Assembly: GCF_050859025.1 (NCBI RefSeq)
Contig: NZ_CP138200.1
Coordinates: 4,650,001-4,714,000 of the forward strand
Direction: 5' to 3'
From: Wukongibacter sp050859025
Lineage (GTDB): Bacteria; Bacillota; Clostridia; Peptostreptococcales; Caminicellaceae
DNA length: 64,000 nt
Below the pieces are notes generated by a model. That model was not told the origin of the DNA. It made no database searches and saw only the letters and a list, made by a program, of their open reading frames with translations. Positions 53,173 through 61,607 of this stretch are shown piece by piece. The position numbers and the translations under genes were made by a program. Positions within the stretch are counted from its first letter, which is position 1, and each line of letters opens with the position of its first letter.

Positions 53173-53502
53173 ATGAGTTTATTACTTTCATTTATAATTG
53201 TTCTGATAGGTATATATGGTTTAACTACAAGTGAAAATATTATTAAATCTGTAGTATGCTTAAATATAACTCAAACCGCAGTTATACTCCTGTTTTTAAA
53301 TTTTGGAAATTTAAATGATGGAAACATTCCTATTATTGATAACAGCATACTTAAGATTGTAGATCCTCTTCCTCAAGCCTTGATGATAACGGCTATAGTT
53401 ATAGGAGCCTCTATTACATCGTTAGCCCTAATAATTAGTATAAAGATATTTCACTATTATGGTACATTAAACTGGAAAAAACTATTGGAGAGGGAGGGGT
53501 AA
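53173..53502 (+). CDS. Na+/H+ antiporter subunit C (MrpC/NuoK-like)
   Basis: 109 residues with three helices. It has NIIKSVVCLNITQTAVILLF and then DPLPQALMITAIVIGASITS, the NuoK-like segment with a conserved acidic/pro motif. GAGAACGC-type upstream sequence is weak; translation is probably coupled to subunit B three bases before. Confidence 0.93.
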   Translation: MSLLLSFIIVLIGIYGLTTSENIIKSVVCLNITQTAVILLFLNFGNLNDGNIPIIDNSILKIVDPLPQALMITAIVIGASITSLALIISIKIFHYYGTLNWKKLLEREG

Positions 53503-53503
53503 G

Positions 53504-55096
53504 ATGATATTCACACCTATATATTTGATTTTCATACCTATAATAAGCTCAATGATATTATATTTGATACATAATAAATATATTAACTACATAGTTTATG
53601 TTGCCCAATTTGTTGTTACGGTTTTGGCTTTGAAATATTATAGCATATACAATGGTCTTATTGAACCCCAAAGGATTATATTAGGAGATTGGAATGAAAG
53701 GATTGGTATAGTTCTTAAGAACGACCAGCTTTCTATTGCATTTATTTTTTTATCCATATTTATATGGTGGATTATACTCATTTATTCTTGGGATAAAAGA
53801 CAGAAGGATTTCAAGTTCCTTTTTTTTCTAATGTTTCTAGAGGGTACCTTTCTAGGACTTTTACAAACAAATGATTTATTTAATCTATTCATTTTTATTG
53901 AAATTATAACCATAATATCCACAATATTAATACTTTATAAAAAGGATGGATATTCCGTTAGGGCAGGACTTTACTATTTATTATTCAATAGTGCAGGAAT
54001 GATATTTTATTTATTAGGATTAATATTAGTGTACAATGTTTCAGGAACATTAAATATAGATATTGTGGCTCAGAAAATATCTGTAGTTAGGGATACCAGC
54101 TTTATTAAGCTTGGGTATATTTTGATTATGGCATCTATAGGTGTGAAATCAGCTTTTTTCCCAGTTTTCAATTGGCTCCCTAAGGCTCATGGTGCTGCTC
54201 CTTCATCTATATCAGCACTACTTTCAGGGCTCTTAGTAAAAAGTGGATTATACGCATTTATTAGATTAAATGATATGTTCAAAATAACAGATTTTTACAA
54301 TTTCTTTTTCTTCTTAGGTTTTTTCACAGCAATCTGTGGAATAATATTTGCTTTAAGTCAAAAAGATATAAAACAAATTCTTGCCTTTCACACCATATCA
54401 CAAATTGGTATAATGCTAATGGGAATAAGCAGTCAAGACAGTAAAATATATATAGGTGGATTGATGCATATCTTTAACCATGCTATGTTTAAATCATTAT
54501 TATTTATGGGATCGGGTGCAATAATAAATATATATGGTATCAGACGAATTACAGATATAAGGGGTGTCTTTAAAAGATTGCCATTTATATCAATTTGTAT
54601 GATAATAGGCATGTTATCTATAACAGGAGCCCCATTATTTAATGGATTTATAAGCAAAAGCATTATAAAGTATGGATTTAAGGAATCTAATATAAAAAGC
54701 ATCATGCTTTTTATAATAAATCTAGGAACAAGTATATCCTTCATAAAGCTTTCACAAATATTTTTTGGGAAATCTGATAGAAAAGCAAACAGGAATATAA
54801 ATGTCTATTCGTCTATGTTTTTACTTGCTACCATGTGTACAATTTTAGGAGTATATTACGGACCAATTACAATGAAGCTTTTTGGAGTAGATATTTCCTA
54901 TATCTCTATATCAAATATTAATTATTTTATCAACTATATCTTCACAATGATAGTAGGATATATAATTTACAAAAAAATCATTGAAAAGGATTATAGAATA
55001 ATAAAGAGCATTAGACATATGAACATTTCCTTTGGAACCACTAATTTTCTATTATTAACCTTTATATTTATAATGATATTATGGAGTACATTATAA
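53504..55096 (+). CDS. Na+/H+ antiporter subunit D (MrpD/MbhH, NuoN-like)
   Basis: 530 residues with about fourteen helices. Key features are the GTFLGLLQTNDLFNLFIFIE region near 120 with the conserved glutamate, and FFPVFNWLPKAHGAAPSSIS near 225 with the conserved lysine. HTISQIGIMLMGI near 297 includes the antiporter histidine/lysine helix. It is the only antiporter-like large subunit in the cassette; no MrpA-type NuoL homologue is present. GGGAGGGG precedes the ATG. Confidence 0.95.
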   Translation: MIFTPIYLIFIPIISSMILYLIHNKYINYIVYVAQFVVTVLALKYYSIYNGLIEPQRIILGDWNERIGIVLKNDQLSIAFIFLSIFIWWIILIYSWDKRQKDFKFLFFLMFLEGTFLGLLQTNDLFNLFIFIEIITIISTILILYKKDGYSVRAGLYYLLFNSAGMIFYLLGLILVYNVSGTLNIDIVAQKISVVRDTSFIKLGYILIMASIGVKSAFFPVFNWLPKAHGAAPSSISALLSGLLVKSGLYAFIRLNDMFKITDFYNFFFFLGFFTAICGIIFALSQKDIKQILAFHTISQIGIMLMGISSQDSKIYIGGLMHIFNHAMFKSLLFMGSGAIINIYGIRRITDIRGVFKRLPFISICMIIGMLSITGAPLFNGFISKSIIKYGFKESNIKSIMLFIINLGTSISFIKLSQIFFGKSDRKANRNINVYSSMFLLATMCTILGVYYGPITMKLFGVDISYISISNINYFINYIFTMIVGYIIYKKIIEKDYRIIKSIRHMNISFGTTNFLLLTFIFIMILWSTL

Positions 55097-55186
55097 AATA
55101 TAGATTTTTCGTTGATTTAATCAGTCCAGTTAAATCCCCCTCGTTGTCGATACTCTACAACTGTCAATCTATTTAACAAAACAAAA

Positions 55187-55312
55187 AGGAGATGTCTTAA
55201 AATAGTGAATTCCTGTGCTATTTGAAATCTTTAAAGGCCTGACAACTACATCAGTACTAGCAAAATCTCTAAAATTTCAAAGCCTTTAACTTCACTCATT
55301 ATAAAACATCCC
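55187..55312. terminator. Extended bidirectional hairpin after the antiporter operon
   Basis: AAAAAGGAGATGTCTTAAAATA at the left and the complementary GGGGATGTTTTATAATGAGTG at the right (read on the minus strand) can form a long imperfect stem with inner pairings (AAAGGCCT/AAAGGCTTT). It lies between the converging antiporter and MATE genes and probably ends both. Confidence 0.55.
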
Positions 55313-55369
55313 CGATATGAATTATTAAGGTGTATTTAGAATACAGTCTCTTAAAAAAATTGGAATCTC

Positions 55370-56767
55370 TTATGCCATTTCTAAATCATCCCTATTACTA
55401 TCTTTTTTCTCTACAAGTATATTCTCACTCCAATTACTCATCTTAAGCCATATCATACTAATAATTGTAGCAATAGCGTCTGAGATAGCAATACCCCACC
55501 ATATACCAGTCTGCTGAAAGCCTAGAGTCCTTGAGAATACATATATCATAGGAATTCTCAAAATACCAAATGTAATAATTGCAAGAATCATAGTGGTGGT
55601 TGTTTTTCCAGCTCCCCTAAATATACCGATAACTATCATTCTGACACCCATTATCCCAAAAAAGAGGGCATTGATTTTCAGAAAAGAGCTGCCATAAATT
55701 AGCACCTGCTCTTGCTTATTAAAAGTAGCAATTATTTGTCTAGGCATAATAAATACAAATATTCCAATAACAGTTAAAGCTACAAATGTTAACAGAATAC
55801 TAATCCTAGATATTCGTTCAGCTCTATCTTTCTTTTCAGCACCTATGTTTTGTCCTACCATTGTTGTTGTAGCAGTAGATATACCCATTATCAACATAGA
55901 CACAACACTAATAATCCTATTTCCAATTCCATATGCAGCTAATGTAGCTGTACCAAATGTAGCTACCATGGCTGTCATTATAATTTGTGCTACAGATAAC
56001 ATAGATTGCTGAATCGATGATGGAACACCTATGCTAACAATTTTCTTTATTATTTTTAGATCAAATTTTAAATACCCTAATCTTAACCGTATATTCTTTC
56101 TGCCAGATATTAAATTTACTAGAGCATATAATGCTACTACAATCCTAGAAATAATAGTTGCCAAAGCAGCTCCCTGAACTCCCAATTCGGGAAAAGGACC
56201 TATTCCAAAAATCAAAAGTGGATCTAGTATGATATTTATACCAACAGAAAATAATGTCAGTAGCATAGGAGTAACTGTATTTCCAAGTCCTCTTAATGAG
56301 GCTGAAAAAATAAAAAAAACAAACATAAATGGAATTCCTATAAAAATGATTCTAAGATATCCAGTTGCATCTCCAATGATTTGGGCTTCTGCCCCCATCC
56401 AAATAATAAACTGCTTACTAAAAATAACTCCTACAAAAGCTAATATAAGTGAAAGAATTCCAATAAAGCTAAATGATTGTCCTAATATCTTATCCACCTC
56501 TTCATCCATTCCTGCACCTTTATTCTGTGCAATAAGAGATGTTCCAGCCATAGCCATCCCCGCTGCTAATGATATCATTAGAAATACAATGGGAAAACTA
56601 ATCGAAACCGCTGCTACTGCCTCTGCTCCAAGTTTCCCCACCCACAGTGTATCAATTAAATTGTACAGTGTATGTATTAATTGACCTATCATTATAGGTA
56701 CTGCTAGCTTAACTAAAGATGGTAAAATAGGTCCTTCCGTTATATATTCACTTTTCCCATGCTTCAT
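55370..56767 (-). CDS. MATE-family multidrug/toxin exporter
   Basis: About 465 residues from the ATG at 56767; GGAGTG lies 11 bases before, and a GTG four codons earlier is an alternative. Twelve helices in two halves, with LVKLAVPIMIGQLIHTLYNL and LWVGKLGAEAVAAVSISFPI at the start, matching MATE transporters that use Na+ or H+. It may export the product of the adjacent PKS/NRPS genes, although the family is broad. Confidence 0.94.
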   Translation of the reverse strand: MKHGKSEYITEGPILPSLVKLAVPIMIGQLIHTLYNLIDTLWVGKLGAEAVAAVSISFPIVFLMISLAAGMAMAGTSLIAQNKGAGMDEEVDKILGQSFSFIGILSLILAFVGVIFSKQFIIWMGAEAQIIGDATGYLRIIFIGIPFMFVFFIFSASLRGLGNTVTPMLLTLFSVGINIILDPLLIFGIGPFPELGVQGAALATIISRIVVALYALVNLISGRKNIRLRLGYLKFDLKIIKKIVSIGVPSSIQQSMLSVAQIIMTAMVATFGTATLAAYGIGNRIISVVSMLIMGISTATTTMVGQNIGAEKKDRAERISRISILLTFVALTVIGIFVFIMPRQIIATFNKQEQVLIYGSSFLKINALFFGIMGVRMIVIGIFRGAGKTTTTMILAIITFGILRIPMIYVFSRTLGFQQTGIWWGIAISDAIATIISMIWLKMSNWSENILVEKKDSNRDDLEMA

Positions 56768-56908
56768 AATCCTCTTCACTCCTTAATTTTAAAATATAGT
56801 TTTTTAAATATTTATCTTGCTTTTACTATAGGGATTCAAGTATATAGAGCCGTCTTTTTACTTACTTAAATTTATACTTATTGACACAAATATGTTTAAG
56901 ACAAGTTG

Positions 56909-58168
56909 CTAATATCTTACTTTAATTCCCTCTTCTAAATTGTTATCTGGATCAATAATTATTACCTCTCCTTCTGATAACCCCTCAATAATTTCGACGT
57001 ATTCTTCACTTTCAAAGCCCTTTTTTACTGTTCTTATTATGAGCTTACCATTCTCTACTACAAATACTTTATCTTCTCCCTCTATATCAAAAATGCTTTT
57101 CTGTGGAACATATATTGTATCAGCTTTTTCTTTAGCTATAATTTTTAAATCAACACTATATCCTGGTTTAAATACATGTTTTTTATTATCATATTTTATC
57201 TTAACTTTGATTCTCTGCTGTTCTATTCCTAGAGTCGATATATATTTTTCAGCTTTTGCAGCAATATAGTATATTTCTCCCATTATCTCTCCTAACGCAT
57301 CTGTCGATATAATTACCTTATTATTCACTTGCACTTCAAAAATATCATCAGACAATATGTATGCCTCAATATATGCTGAACTGTAATCACCAATTTCAAA
57401 TAATTTATCGCCTTCCTCTATCAATTCACCCTCTTCAGCGAACTTGGAAAGTACAACCCCTTTTATATCAGAATTGATTTTAGCATACTCAAGTTTTTTA
57501 TTAATATCCTCCAAATTGAGCTTCGCTTGTTCTACTTTCAAATCGGCTATTTTTAAGTCATCTTTTGAAATGCTGTTTTTAAGTCTCTTTAAACTATATT
57601 CTGCAATTTCCATCTCTTTATATTCACTATTCAAGTTACTTTTAGCAATAGATTCCTCTAATTTCACATCCTTCAGTTTTTCTTCTGATATCAAATTTGA
57701 ATCATAAAGTGTCTCCATTTTTTTCAGATTATCAGCTGAATCCTCATATTTTTTCTCAGCAATTTTAGTATCTATCTTGGCCTGTTCTAGCTCTAATTCA
57801 GCTTTTTTTATATCTTCATATTTAACTTCATTTTTTAAATTTTCAAAAGATGCTAGTTCAGTATTTAGATCAGTTTCTCCAATCTTTTTAGCAAGTACTA
57901 GATCCTCCATATCAAATTCTAATAGGTTCTCACCTATATCAACTTTATCTCCTTCATTACAATTTACTCGAGACACAATTCCTGATATTCTGGAGTATAA
58001 TGTACTTTTGTTCTCTAATTCAACTATTCCTTCTGCCTCTATGATATCCTGCATAAGTCCCTTTTTAGTTGAAAACACCTCAACCTGTGTAGAATTGTTT
58101 AGGTTTAACACCAATATACAACCCATGATTAATATTCCAATTATTATAAAAAGCTTCTTTTTATTCAT
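56909..58168 (-). CDS. HlyD/MacA-like membrane-fusion adaptor
   Basis: 419 residues. One N-terminal membrane helix (4-23), a first half of a biotinyl-lipoyl domain (LYSRISGIVSRVNCNEGDKV near 60), a long coiled-coil hairpin (about 95-225), the second lipoyl half (SDIKGVVLSKFAEEGELIEEGD), then beta-barrel and membrane-proximal domains. GGAGG precedes the ATG. With the following FtsX-type permease and LolD-like ATPase (encoded upstream on the same strand) it forms a MacAB-like ABC exporter of the Gram-positive type. Confidence 0.9.
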   Translation of the reverse strand: MNKKKLFIIIGILIMGCILVLNLNNSTQVEVFSTKKGLMQDIIEAEGIVELENKSTLYSRISGIVSRVNCNEGDKVDIGENLLEFDMEDLVLAKKIGETDLNTELASFENLKNEVKYEDIKKAELELEQAKIDTKIAEKKYEDSADNLKKMETLYDSNLISEEKLKDVKLEESIAKSNLNSEYKEMEIAEYSLKRLKNSISKDDLKIADLKVEQAKLNLEDINKKLEYAKINSDIKGVVLSKFAEEGELIEEGDKLFEIGDYSSAYIEAYILSDDIFEVQVNNKVIISTDALGEIMGEIYYIAAKAEKYISTLGIEQQRIKVKIKYDNKKHVFKPGYSVDLKIIAKEKADTIYVPQKSIFDIEGEDKVFVVENGKLIIRTVKKGFESEEYVEIIEGLSEGEVIIIDPDNNLEEGIKVRY

Positions 58169-58220
58169 AATATAGTCTATCCTCCCACTGATAATATTTA
58201 AAAATAGTAAAGCCTTTATT

Positions 58221-60587
58221 TTAACCCTCTCTATTTTTTAATACCTCAATCATATCTAAGGAATATATCTTCTTCCTATTTGCTAGTTGTGCAACAACTA
58301 CAAATAATAGAACTGATAAGAAGGTTAGAAGATACGTTCTATTGTATATAACCACTTCCAAGGAAAATAAATCACTTTTAAATCTTGTTCCCAAAATATA
58401 GCACATCATTTTTCCCATTATAAAACCAGGTATTAATGAGATTGTTGCTATTACCATATTTTCTCTAAATATAATTCTTTCTATTTCTTTCTCCGTATAT
58501 CCAATAACCTTTAGAGATGCAAGCTCCCGCCGTCGCTCCATTATATTTATAACTGTGGTGTTAAATATTATGGAAAAACCCATTATAACTCCACCCAAAA
58601 CTATTATTACAATAAACGCATACATCGTACCCATATACTCCATAAGAGCTTCATAGGAAGTTAATCTAGACTCGATAGCTTCAATATTTCTCATATTATA
58701 CAGTTTTTTTCTGAGTGAATCGCCTGAATTATTTTGTGAATAAATCAAAGCTGCTGTTGCAAACTTTCCCTCTCCAAGCACACCAGATAATTCCCTTAAA
58801 TTCATATAACAACTAGAGCCAGAATATTGTTTTACTATTCCCGCTACCCTTACATCTTTTTCCTTAACATCTTTCAAGAAACTCTTAACAGTAACGCTAT
58901 CTCCAGATTTTAGAGCAAGATTTTCAGCTATTCCATCTGCTATCAGTAGTCCATTTCTAGGTAAGCTTACTTTATCTCTATTTGAATCTATAAAATTATA
59001 AAAAGGATTTTCATCACCTAATCCAACAATAACTGTTTCTTTTTCTCTCCACCCTTTTTTTATATAAACGGGTATTTCCACAATAGGTTTTACATATTTA
59101 ATTTCATCTATCACTTTTAGATTCAAAGCATCATAGTAATTAACTGGTTCTGAAAAAACAACCTTATAATCATAGGTTTGAAAGTCAAAAAAGTGCTGCT
59201 TTAAGACATAATCTAGACTATCAGCAAGGAATATGGACATAATTATAAACATTATTGTAAAGGATACACCTAGTAAAGTAATAGTTGTTCTTTGATAGTT
59301 CCTGCATATATTTCTTATGCTCATCTTCCATCCAAAGGATATATTGTTCCAAAGAATTTTGAAGTTTTCTAATATAATTTTTTTTCCTAAGCTTGGCACC
59401 TCTCTTCTCATCGCCTCAGCCGCTTGAATTTTTAAGGCTTTCTTTGAGGCATTGTATCCAGCTAATAGAGAAAATGTTATACAGATTATAACTGCTATGC
59501 CTACTGTACCCCAATTCATATCTGTCTGTAAAACTGGTATTGTGTAAGTTTTATTATACATATTTGTCATCTTAACGCTTAAAAAATATCCCATAAAGAT
59601 TGATGGTACAATCCCAATCACAGCTATAATTTGAGAATAAAGGATATAATGCCATATAATCCTCAAATTATTATATCCAAGAGCCTTCATCACCCCAATT
59701 AGAGTTCTTTGATTTGCAATTATCCTTTTCATTAAAATATATATAATCATTGATGCAACTGAAAAAAATATTATTGGATAGAATGGAGCTGTACTCTGTA
59801 ATGTACTCAATTCTTGGGCAACCATTTTATAACTCATTTGGTCTTTCTTCTCTATGCCTTTTATAAACCCATACGGCTTAAGATAATTCTCTATATTATT
59901 AATGATTTCTTTTGTATTTGCGTCTTTATCGAATACAATGTGTATTTGATTGTAGGAGTTAAAATAGCCCATGAGTTCACTTGCAGTTGATTCTTTTATA
60001 TACAAAATTCCAAACTCTTCTCCAGGTTTAGTAAATGTACTCGTAGACTTCATAGCATAAACAAACTCAGGACTTGTAACAATACTATCTATCTTAAATT
60101 CATAAAGTTTATTTTTTATTATAACTTTGACATTTTCACCTATTTTAAGATTATGAAATTTTGCAAACTTTTGATCGATCATACATAAATTCTTCTTAGA
60201 TGACTTAAAGTAGCTTCCCTCTAAAAAGTATGGCTTGTTTATTGAAGGTAGATGTTTATCAGGTAATGATATGAGCTTCAATTTCACTCTTTTATTATTA
60301 TTCATATCACAGATTACATCTTCTGAAATCCTAGGTTCAACTTTCTTTACTCCTTTTATCTTCTTTATATTATCTAATGACTGCACAGGTATTTTTATTA
60401 CTTCTGCATAATAATCTAAAAGATTATATTCTCTATAATATGAATTTACAGAACCACTAAAATTGTAATATGACATATAGCTTGCTAAAAATAGAGTAAT
60501 TCCAATGCAAATGACCGTAGCAGCTGCAATAACCTGTCCTTTTGACTTTTTTATATCTCTTATTAACATTCTATTTAATTGTCTCAT
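58221..60587 (-). CDS. FtsX-type ABC exporter permease (MacB-like, two FtsX domains)
   Basis: About 788 residues from the ATG at 60587, which overlaps the ATPase stop by one base (TAATG) and has AAAGGA ten bases before. An N-terminal helix, a long extracellular MacB-PCD-like domain, an FtsX domain (about 260-375), a second extracellular domain, and a second FtsX domain (about 660-780). TTVINIMERRRELASLKVIG is the FtsX motif. Double-FtsX permeases export lipoproteins, peptides or antimicrobial compounds. Confidence 0.92.
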   Translation of the reverse strand: MRQLNRMLIRDIKKSKGQVIAAATVICIGITLFLASYMSYYNFSGSVNSYYREYNLLDYYAEVIKIPVQSLDNIKKIKGVKKVEPRISEDVICDMNNNKRVKLKLISLPDKHLPSINKPYFLEGSYFKSSKKNLCMIDQKFAKFHNLKIGENVKVIIKNKLYEFKIDSIVTSPEFVYAMKSTSTFTKPGEEFGILYIKESTASELMGYFNSYNQIHIVFDKDANTKEIINNIENYLKPYGFIKGIEKKDQMSYKMVAQELSTLQSTAPFYPIIFFSVASMIIYILMKRIIANQRTLIGVMKALGYNNLRIIWHYILYSQIIAVIGIVPSIFMGYFLSVKMTNMYNKTYTIPVLQTDMNWGTVGIAVIICITFSLLAGYNASKKALKIQAAEAMRREVPSLGKKIILENFKILWNNISFGWKMSIRNICRNYQRTTITLLGVSFTIMFIIMSIFLADSLDYVLKQHFFDFQTYDYKVVFSEPVNYYDALNLKVIDEIKYVKPIVEIPVYIKKGWREKETVIVGLGDENPFYNFIDSNRDKVSLPRNGLLIADGIAENLALKSGDSVTVKSFLKDVKEKDVRVAGIVKQYSGSSCYMNLRELSGVLGEGKFATAALIYSQNNSGDSLRKKLYNMRNIEAIESRLTSYEALMEYMGTMYAFIVIIVLGGVIMGFSIIFNTTVINIMERRRELASLKVIGYTEKEIERIIFRENMVIATISLIPGFIMGKMMCYILGTRFKSDLFSLEVVIYNRTYLLTFLSVLLFVVVAQLANRKKIYSLDMIEVLKNREG

Positions 60588-61297
60588 TACCATTCAATCC
60601 TTTCTGGTTCCAGTGGATTATGGTTTATATAGGATTCAACTATTTCACCACTTCGCATTTTTATAACTCTATCAGCCATAAGTGCAATAGGTTGATTATG
60701 AGTAATTATTATAGTACTCTTTCCAGTTTTACGATTTATCTGTCTCAATAGTTTAAGAATCATTACACCAGTTGTATAATCCAAAGCTCCAGTAGGTTCA
60801 TCACATAAAAGTACATTCGGATTTTTAGCAACCGCCCTAGCAATAGCTACTCTCTGCTGTTCTCCTCCACTCAACTGCGATGGAAAGTGACCTGAACGAT
60901 CTTTAAGACCTACATCAATTAAAACCTCATTAACATTTAAAGGATTATCTGAAATTTCAGTTGCCAACTCAACATTTTCTTTTGCTGTAAGATTAGGCAT
61001 TAGATTGTAAAACTGAAATACAAAGCCTATTTTATTACGTCTAAACAAAGTAAGCTCCTTGTCGCTATATGTTGAAATATCTTCTCCCTCAAAAAAAACT
61101 TTTCCTGAAGATGCAACATCCATTCCTCCCAAAATATTTAAAAGAGTACTTTTCCCTGAACCACTTGGACCAAGAACTACAACTAACTCTCCTTTATTAA
61201 TTTTAAGAGTTACAGAGTCTAAGGCATTTACAGCAACTTCACCCATTCTATACGTCTTTGATAGATTATTGAGTTTAAAATGAACGTCGTTTTCCAT
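60587..61297 (-). CDS. LolD/MacB-like ABC ATPase
   Basis: 236 residues. Walker A GPSGSGKST, signature LSGGEQQRVAIARAV, Walker B VLLCDEPTGALD, H-loop ITHNQPIA. GGGGGG lies before the ATG. It is the first gene of the three-gene exporter unit and follows the PKS/NRPS gene after 310 bases without recognisable content. Confidence 0.95.
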   Translation of the reverse strand: MENDVHFKLNNLSKTYRMGEVAVNALDSVTLKINKGELVVVLGPSGSGKSTLLNILGGMDVASSGKVFFEGEDISTYSDKELTLFRRNKIGFVFQFYNLMPNLTAKENVELATEISDNPLNVNEVLIDVGLKDRSGHFPSQLSGGEQQRVAIARAVAKNPNVLLCDEPTGALDYTTGVMILKLLRQINRKTGKSTIIITHNQPIALMADRVIKMRSGEIVESYINHNPLEPERIEW

Positions 61298-61607
61298 TCT
61301 GCTCGCCCCCCTATGTTAATAGTTTTTGACATATGGTGTTACAACGCCTAATTCTAGCCAGCATCATGATTTTGATAATCATTTTCAGTCATATTGCTTA
61401 CTTCTCCCCTCTTACTAAAATTAATACCTCTGTTGATAAAGCCACTATATTATAGAAATCATAACAATATTTCAGGCTTTGGGCATTTCACAATGAATAA
61501 ATTCCAATGTCTATGTATATATAAGTTCGAATACCATCTACACATTTGAACTAACACTGAATTTAGTCATTGCGAAACCCTATATTTTACATTATATACT
61601 AAATATA
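61298..61607. other. Intergenic region between the PKS/NRPS gene and the exporter
   Basis: 310 AT-rich bases. No gene, no adenylation-domain remnant and no strong terminator was seen. It probably carries the exporter promoter on the minus strand. Confidence 0.5.

Noticed and set aside
56822..56880. A fifth family A repeat before the MATE gene
   Set aside because: Only TATAGGGATTCAAGTA and a short TTAAATTTATAC stretch match; the palindrome is not intact, so it is at best a scrap.
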